From: Spyradosoma sp004558035 | GTDB lineage: Bacteria; Verrucomicrobiota; Verrucomicrobiia; Opitutales; UBA953 | NCBI RefSeq assembly: GCF_050314555.1 | Contig: NZ_JBNPNH010000007.1 | Coordinates: 1-64,000 of the forward strand | DNA: 64,000 nt | Reading direction: 5' to 3' | Shown: positions 40,905 to 48,843 of the stretch, one piece after another | How positions within the stretch are numbered: the first letter of the stretch is position 1 | Layout: every line of letters starts with the position of its first letter | Position numbers and translations under genes: made by a program | Notes under the pieces: model-generated | The model's database searches: none | The model's input: the letters and a program-made list of their open reading frames with translations, nothing else | What the model was told of the DNA's origin: nothing

Positions 40905-41984
40905 TTATTTCCAGGCGAAGACGAGCTGGGCGTAGTAGGTCGTGTCCAGGTTTTCTTCCGCCGTCTTGGGAGAACGGTATTCGTTCTTCATGCCGATGCG
41001 GAAATACAGCTGCTCGACGTCCTTGACCTGCATCTGCAGGTAGGTTTCGTGTACGACGTAGTAGTGGTTGATGTCGTCGAGACCGGGGACGTAGGAAATC
41101 TCCGTCACGATCTTGCCCCAGCTCCACGCGTAGTCGTGCGAGAGCCCGAAGTCGAGACCGATCGTGTTCGTGTCGTCCTTCGGATCCCAGGTGTCGCCCA
41201 CGTAGTGCTTGTAGCGTTCGTAGCGGTAGGAGAGACCGCCTCGGACCGAGAAGTGCCAATCGTCTTCGTTGAGAATCTTGAGCCCGAAGCCCGCCGCGCT
41301 CACGTCGAAGAACTCGATGTTCTGCACGCGGTCGAAGCCGGCGTCCGTGCGCGCGTACCAGAACCAGGGCTTGTGGAACTCGGACGTCCAGTCGAAGCCG
41401 GCGTGCAGGTTGTCCGCGGACTTCGTCCAGACGTCGGCGTCGTCGTCGCGCGTCTTCCCGTAATTATATTTCAAGTACAGCTTGAGGGCGTTGACGGCGT
41501 TCTTGATGACGGTCTGCGCGTAGGCGCCGCCGGTGACGCTTTCGGTGTTGCCGGTCGTTCCCGTGAGGGTCGCGCCGACTTCGTATTCGACCGCGTAATT
41601 GAATTTTTCGGCTTCGCGCTCTTCGGGGCTTTTCCCGTCGAGAAGCCAGGACGAAGTGACGTCGGAGATCGCGACCGAGGTGCCGCCGACGACGATTTCG
41701 CCGGGCGTCTGCGAGGCGGCCACGGGGCCCTGCAGCGTCGCGCCGGAGGACGTGCGGACGTTCAGCGCGGCGTCGCGGGAGATCGAGAGCACTTCGCTCT
41801 GCTTGATCTTGGTTTCGTCCGATTCCGTGTTGGACGTTTTGACGGTGACGACGCCGCCGTCGATTGCGGAGATTTCGCCGACGACGAGCGCGCCGTTCTT
41901 GCAGCGGATCTCGTCCGCGGAAAGGTTCGCGGCGAGAATCAGCGTTCCCGCGGCGAGCGTGAAGGGGAGAAGAGTTTTTTTCAT
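40905..41984 (-). CDS. DUF481 (YdiY-like) outer-membrane protein
   Basis: This 359-aa protein has a signal peptide (about 1-23, ending ANLSADE). Residues about 24-120 form a small N-terminal domain (RCKNGALVVGEISAIDGGVV and TVKTSNTESDETKI) and the C-terminal 230 residues are alternating aromatic beta-strands ending in the C-terminal signature YYAQLVFAWK, as in DUF481 barrel proteins such as E. coli YdiY. Outer-membrane location is inferred; role unknown. It follows ilvC on the same strand with a word-pair hairpin in the gap. Confidence 0.82.
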   Translation of the reverse strand: MKKTLLPFTLAAGTLILAANLSADEIRCKNGALVVGEISAIDGGVVTVKTSNTESDETKIKQSEVLSISRDAALNVRTSSGATLQGPVAASQTPGEIVVGGTSVAISDVTSSWLLDGKSPEEREAEKFNYAVEYEVGATLTGTTGNTESVTGGAYAQTVIKNAVNALKLYLKYNYGKTRDDDADVWTKSADNLHAGFDWTSEFHKPWFWYARTDAGFDRVQNIEFFDVSAAGFGLKILNEDDWHFSVRGGLSYRYERYKHYVGDTWDPKDDTNTIGLDFGLSHDYAWSWGKIVTEISYVPGLDDINHYYVVHETYLQMQVKDVEQLYFRIGMKNEYRSPKTAEENLDTTYYAQLVFAWK

Positions 41985-42037
41985 GATCGGCTGAGGTGGA
42001 TTTCGGGTGTTCGGAGGAGGGAAAGTCGCGGAGACGA

Positions 42038-42068
42038 CGCGTTCCCGCGGGATTTCCGCGGGAACGCG
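42038..42068. repeat. 13-bp hairpin of the iterated word without T-tract
   Basis: CGCGTTCCCGCGG (42038-42050), GATTT, CCGCGGGAACGCG (42056-42068) lies 11 bp after the ilvC stop on the minus strand. It is the longest perfect stem of this kind here; neither strand has a following T-run, so it may be an RNA-stabilising or rho-linked structure, or simply a motif pair. Confidence 0.8.
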
Positions 42069-42079
42069 CGAATCGGCAA

Positions 42080-43177
42080 TTATTTGGAGGCCTTGCGTTC
42101 GAAGAGCTGGCGGATCTTCGCGCCGACGACTTCCGCCGGGTGCTTCGCGAGCTGTTCGCGCTTCTTGGCGAGCGTCGGGGCGCCCTTTTCGGCTTCCTTC
42201 ATCCAGGTCTTGGCGAATTCGCCGCTTTCGATGCGCTTCAGCGATTCCTTCATGCGCTTCTTGACGTCCGGCGTGATGATCTTCGGCCCGTTGTAGTATT
42301 CGCCGAATTCAGCCGTGTTGGAGATGACGGCGTTCATCGCCGCGATGCCCTTGTTGTAGATGATGTCCACGATGAGCTTGGCTTCGTGGATGCACTCGAA
42401 GTACGCCATTTCCGGCGGGTAGCCCGCTTCGATCAGCGTTTCGAAGCCGTACTTCATCAGGTCCACGATGCCGCCGCAGAGAACGTTCTGTTCGCCGAAG
42501 AGGTCTTCGTAGGTTTCCTGCTGCATCGTGCATTCGAGCACGCCGCCGCGCGTGAGGCCTTCGCCCTTCGCGATCGCGAGCGCCGTCTGCATCGCGTTGC
42601 CGCTGGCGTCCTGGAACACCGCGACGAGACCGGGGCAGCCGAAGCCTTCCTCGAAGACGCGGCGCACTTCCGTTCCCGGGCCCTTGGGCGCGACCATGAT
42701 CACGTCCACGCCTTCCGGCGGAACGATGTTCTTGAACACGTAGGCGAACCCGTGCGAGCAGCACAGCGTCTTGCCCGGCGTGACGTACTTCGCGATCTGT
42801 TCCGCGTAAACCTTCTTGTGGCTTTCGTCCGGAAGCAGAATGTGGATGATGTCCGCCTTCTTCGCGGCCTTGTCCACGGAGAGCGTCTCGAAGCCCGCGG
42901 CCTTCGCGGCCTTGAACGACTTGCCCGCGCGCACGCCGATGATGACGTTCACGCCGCTGTCGCGCAGGCAGAGCGCCTGGGCGCGGCCCTGGGCGCCGAA
43001 GCCGATGACGGCGATCGTCTTGCCCTTCAGGACCGAATCGTCGACGTCCTTGTCGTGGTAGATCTTGACGGCCTTCGGCGCCGCCTTTTTCGCGCAGGCC
43101 TTGCGGCAGCAGGCTTTTTTCGCCGGAGCCGCGGGAGCCTTCGCAGTTGTCTTTGCAGTAGCTTTTTTCGTAGCCAT
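42080..43177 (-). CDS. ilvC: ketol-acid reductoisomerase (class I) with a basic N-terminal extension
   Basis: The enzyme converts acetolactate to dihydroxyisovalerate in Val/Ile/Leu synthesis. The core starts near residue 37 (VKIYHDKDVDD) and has the NADP-binding GFGAQG (59-64), VIMVAPKGPGTEVR, and the metal-binding C-terminal domain with EDLFGEQNVLCGGI and CIHEAKLIVDIIYNKG. Residues 1-36 are an unusual Lys/Ala/Pro-rich tail with CCRKAC (23-28), similar to histone H1-like bacterial tails. The ATG at 43177 is the only start giving a normal spacing to ilvH; a start closer to the core (an internal ATG) is not available. Confidence 0.92.
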   Translation of the reverse strand: MATKKATAKTTAKAPAAPAKKACCRKACAKKAAPKAVKIYHDKDVDDSVLKGKTIAVIGFGAQGRAQALCLRDSGVNVIIGVRAGKSFKAAKAAGFETLSVDKAAKKADIIHILLPDESHKKVYAEQIAKYVTPGKTLCCSHGFAYVFKNIVPPEGVDVIMVAPKGPGTEVRRVFEEGFGCPGLVAVFQDASGNAMQTALAIAKGEGLTRGGVLECTMQQETYEDLFGEQNVLCGGIVDLMKYGFETLIEAGYPPEMAYFECIHEAKLIVDIIYNKGIAAMNAVISNTAEFGEYYNGPKIITPDVKKRMKESLKRIESGEFAKTWMKEAEKGAPTLAKKREQLAKHPAEVVGAKIRQLFERKASK

Positions 43178-43199
43178 GATTTTTGTATGTGATGAAAAA

Positions 43200-43691
43200 T
43201 TATTTGCAGGAATTGATGCCGCGTTCGAGCGTCAGCGTTCCCGTGCGCGCCATTTCGATGATTTCGTAGTTGTTCAGCAGCTTCAGCAGCGCGTTGATCT
43301 TGTTCGCGTTGCCCGTGAACTCGATGATCAGGCTTTCGAGCGAGACGTCGATGATCTGCGCGCGGAAGATGCCCGCGATCTCGAGAATCTGCGAGCGCGT
43401 CGTCTGGTCCGCCTTCACCTTCACCATCACGAGCTCGCGCGCGACGAAGTCCACGCCGTCGAAATTCTGAACCGTGATGACGTTGACGAGCTTGTCGAGC
43501 TGGCGGATGCAGCGGTTGAGCGAAGTCTCGTCCGCGAGAATCGTCGCGGTGATGCGCGAAATCTTCGGGTCGTGCGTCGGCGCGACGTTCAGCGTTTCGA
43601 TGTTGAAGCCGCGGCCGCTGAGCATCCCGGAAACGCGGGCGAGAACGCCGAATTTGTTTTCGACCAAGGCGGAAACTGTATGCTTGTTCAT
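43200..43691 (-). CDS. ilvH: acetolactate synthase small (regulatory) subunit
   Basis: This 163-aa subunit confers valine feedback control on acetolactate synthase. The N-terminal ACT domain (KHTVSALVENKFGVLARVSGML and FNIETLNVAPTHD, residues 3-42) is followed by the C-terminal domain with RELVMVKVKAD and IIEFTGNANKINALLKLL. It is 22 bp upstream of ilvC, so ilvHC form an operon. The catalytic subunit gene ilvB is not next to it; a tRNA-Val lies directly upstream instead. Confidence 0.94.
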   Translation of the reverse strand: MNKHTVSALVENKFGVLARVSGMLSGRGFNIETLNVAPTHDPKISRITATILADETSLNRCIRQLDKLVNVITVQNFDGVDFVARELVMVKVKADQTTRSQILEIAGIFRAQIIDVSLESLIIEFTGNANKINALLKLLNNYEIIEMARTGTLTLERGINSCK

Positions 43692-43706
43692 ATCGCAGAA
43701 AATGAA

Positions 43707-43783
43707 TGGTAGGCGCTGAGGGACTCGAACCCCCGACCCTCTCGGTGTAAACGAGATGCTCTGACCAGCTGAGCTAAACGCCC
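43707..43783 (-). tRNA. tRNA-Val (anticodon TAC)
   Basis: On the minus strand the acceptor GGGCGTT, D-arm GCTC..GAGC, anticodon stem CTCGT/ACGAG-type with loop TTTACAC (anticodon TAC), T-arm GGGGG-TTCGAGT-CCCTC and encoded CCA give a complete cloverleaf. A G1-U72 wobble closes the acceptor. It lies 15 bp upstream of the ilvH start, and valine is the end product of the ilv pathway. Confidence 0.92.
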
Positions 43784-43992
43784 GGGAAATGGACTTAAAC
43801 CGCTAAAATGCCGCCTTTGACGACACTTTGCAAGAATGGAAATCTTCCGAAATACGCGCCGGCGGAGTTTCCCGCGGGAACGCTTTTTTCGGGCTCCGGG
43901 CCTTCGGGCTTCCTTCGCGCGTCCGCGCGTTCCCGCGTTTCGTCCCCGCTTTTGCGCTCGCGTTCGCGCGGGGGAAGTGCTAATTGAATTTC

Positions 43993-45807
43993 ATGAAAAA
44001 CTCTCGACCCGCCGCACCCCGGAACGCGCTTTTGGAACACCTGAACCTGTTCCCCATCCGCGCGGTGGCGGCGCGGTACACGCGGGCGGACGCGGGCGCG
44101 GACATGAAGGCGTCCGTCAACGTCGCGCTGCTGACGTTCCCGATGGGCATGGCGTTCGCGCTGATGGCGGGGCTGCCGGTGCAGATCGGCATCATCGGGT
44201 GCGCGGTTTCGGCGGTCGTCGGACCGATTTTTTCGGGAACGCGTTTTTTGGCTTTCGGACCGTCGAACGCGACGGCGGTGATGCTGCTGAGCGCGCTCGC
44301 GGCGGCGGGCGCGGAAACGGCGGACGCGCGCATGGCGCTGCTGCCGACGATCGTTTTTCTCGTCGGGGTCTTCATGGTGCTGGCGTCGGTCTTCCGCGTG
44401 GCGAATCTCGTGCAGTACATTTCGCGCACGGTGGTGACGGGCTACATCACGGCGGCGGCGGTGCTGATCATGGCGAATCAGCTGCCGAATCTGCTCGGCA
44501 TCACGCTGCGGGGCTCGGAAGGCACGTTTTCTTCGGTCGCGATGTGCACGCTCCGGCAATGGCGCGAGGCGCATCCGGCTTCGCTCGCGCTGGCGGCGGG
44601 AACGCTCGTCGTCTATCTGCTCGTGCGCAGATTTCTGCCGAAGCTGCCGGACATGTCGATCGCGCTCGTCGCCTCCTGCGGGCTGATGTTCGCCGTGAAC
44701 TGGTGGAACGATTATTTCCACGGCGGCGCGTCGCAGACGGTGGCGACGCTCGCGGACTTCGGGCTCGAGGAGTTCCGCTTCGCGTTTCCGGACATGAGCC
44801 TGAGCGCGCTCAATTCCGCGTTTTCCGCGGCGATGGCGATCGCGATTCTCGGCATGATCGAGGCGAGCTCGATCGGCAAATCCGTCGCGGCGCGCGCGGG
44901 CGAACGCTTCGACTGCAACCAGGAACTTTTCGGACTCGGCGCGGCGAATCTCGCCTGCGGGCTCTTCGGCGGCATGCAGGCGAGCGGCTCGCTGACGCGT
45001 TCGGCGCTGACGTTCGCGAGCGGCGCGCGGACGGCCTTTTCGGGCATCTTTTCCGGCGTGATTCTCTTCGGCGCGCTTTTCGGCACGGGCGACCTCATGC
45101 ACTTCATTCCGAAGCCGGCGCTCGCGGCGCTCGTCATGTTCGCGGGAACGCGGCTCATCAATCTGAAGGCGATCCGGCTCGTGACGTCGGCTACGCTCGG
45201 CGACCGCGCGGTGTTTCTGCTCACGCTCGTCTGCGGCCTGGTGGCGCCGCTCGACGTCGCGATCTACTTCGGCGTGGGGCTTTCGATCATTCTTTTCCTG
45301 CGCAAGACGTCCACGCCGGAAATCGTCGAATACGGCTACAACGACCGCGGCGAACTCGCGGAAAAGACGCGCGGCGACGTCTCGGGAACGCCCGAAGTCT
45401 CCATCGTTCACATCGACGGCAATCTTTATTTCGGCTCGGCGGAAATCTTCCGCGACCAGCTGCGCCGCATGCTCGCGAATCCGAACCTGCGCGTGCTGAT
45501 TCTCAAGTTCCGCAACGCGCACCATCTCGACGCGACGAGCGCCATGCTGCTGGAGGAGCTCGTCCGCTCGGCGCACGCCGCGGGGCGCGGCATCATCATC
45601 TGCGAAGTGCGCGCGGAAGTCTATCGCGTGTTCCGCGCCGCGAAGCTCGTCTCCGTGATCGGACGCGAAAACATTTTCCGCGACATGCCGAGCAATCTGA
45701 CGCTTTCTGCCTCGCGCGCGATCCGCCACGCCTACAAGCTGCTCGGCGGCAAGGAGGCGCGCGTGAGCATCTACGCCAAGGCGAAGCCGGAGCCCGCCGC
45801 GGAATGA
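43993..45807 (+). CDS. SulP-family anion transporter with STAS domain
   Basis: The 604-aa protein has an N-terminal membrane domain of about 12 hydrophobic segments. TFPMGMAFALMAGLPVQIG and FGPSNATAVML mark the SLC26/SulP transport core; LACGLFGGMQASGSLTRSAL matches the second conserved motif. The C-terminal STAS domain (about 460-590) holds VSIVHIDGNLYFGSAEIF and LKFRNAHHLDATSAMLLEEL, with the DATS-like nucleotide-contact loop. Substrate could be sulphate, bicarbonate or a dicarboxylate. ATG 43993 is preferred to TTG 43984. Confidence 0.88.
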   Translation: MKNSRPAAPRNALLEHLNLFPIRAVAARYTRADAGADMKASVNVALLTFPMGMAFALMAGLPVQIGIIGCAVSAVVGPIFSGTRFLAFGPSNATAVMLLSALAAAGAETADARMALLPTIVFLVGVFMVLASVFRVANLVQYISRTVVTGYITAAAVLIMANQLPNLLGITLRGSEGTFSSVAMCTLRQWREAHPASLALAAGTLVVYLLVRRFLPKLPDMSIALVASCGLMFAVNWWNDYFHGGASQTVATLADFGLEEFRFAFPDMSLSALNSAFSAAMAIAILGMIEASSIGKSVAARAGERFDCNQELFGLGAANLACGLFGGMQASGSLTRSALTFASGARTAFSGIFSGVILFGALFGTGDLMHFIPKPALAALVMFAGTRLINLKAIRLVTSATLGDRAVFLLTLVCGLVAPLDVAIYFGVGLSIILFLRKTSTPEIVEYGYNDRGELAEKTRGDVSGTPEVSIVHIDGNLYFGSAEIFRDQLRRMLANPNLRVLILKFRNAHHLDATSAMLLEELVRSAHAAGRGIIICEVRAEVYRVFRAAKLVSVIGRENIFRDMPSNLTLSASRAIRHAYKLLGGKEARVSIYAKAKPEPAAE

Positions 45808-45836
45808 GGGGCGCGCCGCCGCCCGCCCTTTTCCCG

Positions 45837-45892
45837 CCTTACACCTTACACATTACACCTTCCACTTTCCACTTTCCACATTATACCCTCCA
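45837..45892. repeat. eight-unit heptamer tandem repeat abutting a start codon
   Basis: Exactly eight 7-bp units (two CCTTACA, CATTACA, CCTTCCA, two CTTTCCA, CATTATA, CCCTCCA) fill 45837-45892, and the ATG of the next gene begins at 45893. This is the clearest member of the heptamer family and occupies the whole 5' leader, with no Shine-Dalgarno sequence. Confidence 0.85.
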
Positions 45893-46294
45893 ATGCCTGT
45901 TTTCGTTTACTGCATCGTGAATCCCGACGGGAGCGACGGCGCGACCCTCGAAATCGAACAGTCTTTCGGCGACGCGCCGCTCACGCGTCACCCGCTCACG
46001 GGCGAGCCGCTCCGCCGCGTCCTCACGCCCGCGGGACTGGTGACGCGCTACGGCGAAGGCGAAATCCGCCGCAAGGTGAACGATTCGCGCGAGCTCGAAC
46101 GGCTCGGCTTCACGCGCTACGAGCGCGATCCCGCCTCCGGGCGTTATTTCAAGACGGCGGGAACGGACCCGAACGCGCCGGAATCCTTCGCGAAGCCGCG
46201 CGGCGACGAGCTGCTCCCGCACGAGGCGGACCTGCTTCACGGCGACGGCTGCACGTGTTCCCATTGCCGCGGCAAGCACCATCACGACCATTAA
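45893..46294 (+). CDS. FmdB-like protein without its zinc ligands
   Basis: The 133-aa protein begins MPVFVYCI and continues EIEQSFGDAPLTRHPLTGEPLRR (about 21-43), following the FmdB/CxxC-CxxC zinc-ribbon pattern, but the two CXXC pairs are replaced. The C-terminus ends with a separate metal-binding-looking cluster, CTCSHCRGKHHHDH (120-133). FmdB-type proteins are small regulators of uncertain role. The leader is entirely a heptamer repeat. Confidence 0.6.
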   Translation: MPVFVYCIVNPDGSDGATLEIEQSFGDAPLTRHPLTGEPLRRVLTPAGLVTRYGEGEIRRKVNDSRELERLGFTRYERDPASGRYFKTAGTDPNAPESFAKPRGDELLPHEADLLHGDGCTCSHCRGKHHHDH

Positions 46295-46361
46295 GAGCCG
46301 CGCCGCGGCGTTCCCGCGAAAGCAGGTTTCAGCGTCCTTTTTCGACGGGAAGAAAGACACG

Positions 46362-46401
46362 AAAAAGCCCGCAAGCCCTGTATTTATCAAGGTTTGCGGG
46401 C
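46362..46401 (-). terminator. terminator downstream of tRNA-Pro
   Basis: On the minus strand GCCCGCAAACC, a 13-nt loop, GGCTTGCGGGC and T5. It starts 16 bp after the tRNA 3' end. Confidence 0.8.
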
Positions 46402-46417
46402 GATTTCGGGAGAAAAT

Positions 46418-46495
46418 TGGTCGAGCTGAGAGGATTCGAACCTCCGACCCTTTGCACCCCATGCAAATGCGCTAGCCAGACTGCGCTACAGCTCG
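46418..46495 (-). tRNA. tRNA-Pro (anticodon GGG)
   Basis: On the minus strand acceptor CGAGCTG/CAGCTCG, anticodon stem TTTGC/GCAAA with loop ATGGGGT (anticodon GGG), T-arm GGAGG-TTCGAAT-CCTCT and encoded CCA form a complete cloverleaf of 78 nt. Confidence 0.92.
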
Positions 46496-46532
46496 TAAAA
46501 GGAGTTTTCAGTTTCCTCTTTTCCCCGGGCGT

Positions 46533-46538
46533 TGTCAA
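46533..46538 (-). promoter_or_regulatory. possible -35 box for tRNA-Pro
   Basis: TTGACA on the minus strand, 38 bp before the tRNA 5' end; the -10 region (GAAACT at 17 bp) is poor. Confidence 0.35.
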
Positions 46539-46640
46539 CCGGATTTTTGTTCGGTTTTTTTGTGCGCTTAAAAATCTCCCTTTCGGTGCGCTTTTTTATG
46601 AGGCATCGCGGTATTCGCGACGGCGGGCGCGCGTTTCCGC

Positions 46641-46669
46641 TTGACGGTTTTTCCGCGCGCATTTATTGT
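46641..46669 (+). promoter_or_regulatory. sigma70-like promoter of rpmF-plsX
   Basis: TTGACG (46641-46646), a 17-bp spacer and TATTGT (46664-46669), about 40 bp before the rpmF start. Confidence 0.6.
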
Positions 46670-46709
46670 TTCACCTTACATTTTTTAACAACCTTTTTCA
46701 TCACAAGCC

Positions 46710-46889
46710 ATGGGCCAACCGAAACGCAAACAGTCCAAACGCCGCAGCGCTCTTCGCCGCGGAGCCAATCAGTACAAAGCGCCGCTTCTTTCCAAGGATC
46801 CGGCGGATGGAACCGCGTGCCTGCCGCACCGCGTCAATCCCGCCACGGGAATGTATCGCGGCCGCAAGGTCATCGACGTCGAAATCTGA
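46710..46889 (+). CDS. rpmF: 50S ribosomal protein L32
   Basis: This 59-aa basic protein begins MGQPKRKQSKRRSALRRGAN and contains CLPHRVNPATGMYRGRKVID, matching L32 in length and N-terminal pattern. Only one cysteine (in ACLPHR) remains, so this is a form without the four-cysteine zinc ribbon. It sits 63 bp upstream of plsX, the conserved rpmF-plsX order, behind a good promoter. Confidence 0.9.
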   Translation: MGQPKRKQSKRRSALRRGANQYKAPLLSKDPADGTACLPHRVNPATGMYRGRKVIDVEI

Positions 46890-46952
46890 GGTCGTCCTTT
46901 CGGGCGATTTTTGTCTGTCTTAGTTCCCGCAAAAGCGTTAGTCTTTTCGCTG

Positions 46953-48026
46953 ATGGACGCTGAGACACATTCATATCGGATTGCCGTAGACTGCATGGGC
47001 GGGGACAAAGGTCCCGAAGAAGTCGTCCATGCGGTCGCCTTGGCGTTGCGCGAGATCGGCGAGAACGACAGGCTCGTCCTCGTCGGTCGCGAGCCGGTGC
47101 TCGCGCCGCATCTGCGCCGCCTCGGTCTCAACCGCAATCCGCATATCGAAGTGCGTCACGCTCCCGACGAAATCCAGATGACGGACAAGCCGATGCAGGC
47201 GCTGAAATCGAAGAAGAACGCTTCGATGATCGTCGCATTCGAGATGCTGAAGGCGGGCGAGGTGGACGCCGTCGTCTCGACGGGCAACACGAAGGTGCTC
47301 GTCGGCGCGGGAACGATCAAAGTCCGCATGATGCCGGGCTGCCAGCGCCCCGCGCTGACGGCGATCATGCCGCGCAAGGCGGGCTTTACCATCATGGTGG
47401 ACGTCGGCGCGAATCCGGAAACGACGCCCGAACAGCTCGTCCACAACACGATTCTCGGCTCGCTCTATTCCATCGCCATGCTTTCGACGAAGAAGCCGCG
47501 CGTCGGTCTGCTGACCGTCGGCACGGAGGAAGGCAAGGGCGGGGAACGCATCAATAAGACCAACGCCTATCTGAAGGAGCTGACGAAGCGGCTCGACTGG
47601 TTCGAGTACGCGGGCCCGGTGGAAGGCTTCGACGTGTTTCAGGGCGACGTGGACGTCATCGTCACGGACGGCTTCACGGGCAACATCGTGCTCAAGTCCG
47701 TCGAGGGGCTCGTCCACATGCTCAAGGACATTCTTTCCGCGAAGGTGAAGCGCAACCCGCTTTACATCGTCGCGATGGTCATGCTCTACCCGCTGCTGAA
47801 GGCGGTGAAATCGCAGCTCCGTCCGGAAAAATTCGGCGGCGCGCCGCTGCTCGGGCTCAACGGCATGGTGATCAAGGCGCACGGCTCCAGCAACCGTTAC
47901 GGCACCAGCGCCGCGATTCTGATGGCGCGCAACGCGCTCGCGAGCGGCGTTTCCTCCCGCGCGCCCCAGGCGCTTTCCGAAGCGAATCTGGCGCTTGAGG
48001 AAATCAAGGAAGAGCTCGTCTGCTGA
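46953..48026 (+). CDS. plsX: phosphate acyltransferase PlsX
   Basis: PlsX makes acyl-phosphate from acyl-ACP for phospholipid synthesis. The 357-aa protein has the start RIAVDCMGGDKGPEEVV (9-25), STGNTKVLVGAGTIKVRMMPG, MVDVGANPETTPEQLV and VTDGFTGNIVLKSVEGL, all family hallmarks. ATG 46953 is the family start. The common downstream fabH and fabD are missing: a terminator follows and the next gene is convergent. Confidence 0.95.
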   Translation: MDAETHSYRIAVDCMGGDKGPEEVVHAVALALREIGENDRLVLVGREPVLAPHLRRLGLNRNPHIEVRHAPDEIQMTDKPMQALKSKKNASMIVAFEMLKAGEVDAVVSTGNTKVLVGAGTIKVRMMPGCQRPALTAIMPRKAGFTIMVDVGANPETTPEQLVHNTILGSLYSIAMLSTKKPRVGLLTVGTEEGKGGERINKTNAYLKELTKRLDWFEYAGPVEGFDVFQGDVDVIVTDGFTGNIVLKSVEGLVHMLKDILSAKVKRNPLYIVAMVMLYPLLKAVKSQLRPEKFGGAPLLGLNGMVIKAHGSSNRYGTSAAILMARNALASGVSSRAPQALSEANLALEEIKEELVC

Positions 48027-48040
48027 CTTTCGTTTTTCTG

Positions 48041-48095
48041 CGGGAACGTTCCCGCCGGTCCGCGAAAAAAGCGTTCCCGTCCGGGAACGCTTTTT
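48041..48095. terminator. terminator between plsX and the acyltransferase gene, plus word palindrome
   Basis: First CGGGAACGTTCCCG (48041-48054), two words back to back; then A6, GCGTTCCCG / CGGGAACGC (48071-48090) and T5. The hairpin serves convergent plsX and the DUF374 gene. Confidence 0.85.
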
Positions 48096-48116
48096 GCTTT
48101 CGCCTCCGCGCGCGGC

Positions 48117-48827
48117 TCACTCCTTCGTGATCGCGCGCAGCTCCGTTTCGAAGTATTCCGCGAGCGCTTTCGCGGAAATGTGGTCCCACATTTTTTCGTA
48201 GGGATAAAATTTCGGCGTCAGCTCGACCTTGGAAAAGGGCAGAGGAAGAATGAAGCCGTCCCAGGATTTGAAACGGATCGCGCGGCTGTATTCCGAGCCG
48301 ATCAGCGCGACCGGGCAATGCGTCTTCTGCGCGATGAGCGCGGCGCCGGGATTGAATTTGTAGCGCGGCCCACGGGGACCGTCCGGCGTGATCGCGACGT
48401 CCTCGCCGCGCGAGAGCTTGCGGTAGATTTCGAGCATCGCCTGTCCGCCGCGGCGCGACGTCGAGCCGCGCACGGCGCCGATGCCGAGAAAGCGGAAAAA
48501 CGCCGCGAGCCACGCGCCGTCCTTCGACGGCGAGACGAGCCCGTTCATCTTGCCGAACGGGCGGAATCGCCGCCGCAGATCCGCCGAAATGAAGAGGCGG
48601 TTGTGCCAGAAAACGACGATCAGCGAATGCCGCTGCTCGGCGACCTGCTTCGCGGCTTCGGGCGAAATCGTGATGCGCAGCGTCCACAGCCACGTGCGCA
48701 GCAGCAGACTCAGCGGGAAAAGCAGCGCCATCTGCCAAAGCGGGATTTCCCGCACGCGGCGCTGGCGCTCCATTTCGTCGGCCGTCATCGGACGGACGGG
48801 CTGTTTTTCTCGCGGTTCCTGAGGCAT
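48117..48827 (-). CDS. DUF374 lysophospholipid acyltransferase-family protein
   Basis: The 236-aa protein has one or two N-terminal hydrophobic segments (about 28-55). Conserved DUF374 blocks are VVFWHNRLFISADL (about 70-83), LVSPSKDGAWLAAFFRFLGI, VRGSTSRRGG and ITPDGPRGPRYKFNPGA, analogous to the acyltransferase HX4D-like and substrate motifs. Inner-membrane acyl transfer onto a lipid or lipid A-like acceptor is plausible; the acceptor is unknown. It starts 16 bp after cysS ends on the same strand, so the pair is probably cotranscribed. Confidence 0.82.
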   Translation of the reverse strand: MPQEPREKQPVRPMTADEMERQRRVREIPLWQMALLFPLSLLLRTWLWTLRITISPEAAKQVAEQRHSLIVVFWHNRLFISADLRRRFRPFGKMNGLVSPSKDGAWLAAFFRFLGIGAVRGSTSRRGGQAMLEIYRKLSRGEDVAITPDGPRGPRYKFNPGAALIAQKTHCPVALIGSEYSRAIRFKSWDGFILPLPFSKVELTPKFYPYEKMWDHISAKALAEYFETELRAITKE

Positions 48828-48843
48828 GGCGGTCGCGTTCCCG

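Noticed and set aside
39216..42296. 1026-codon open frame on the plus strand across oadA and the DUF481 gene
   Set aside because: It spans two clear minus-strand genes and their terminator and has the composition of a GC-driven antisense frame.
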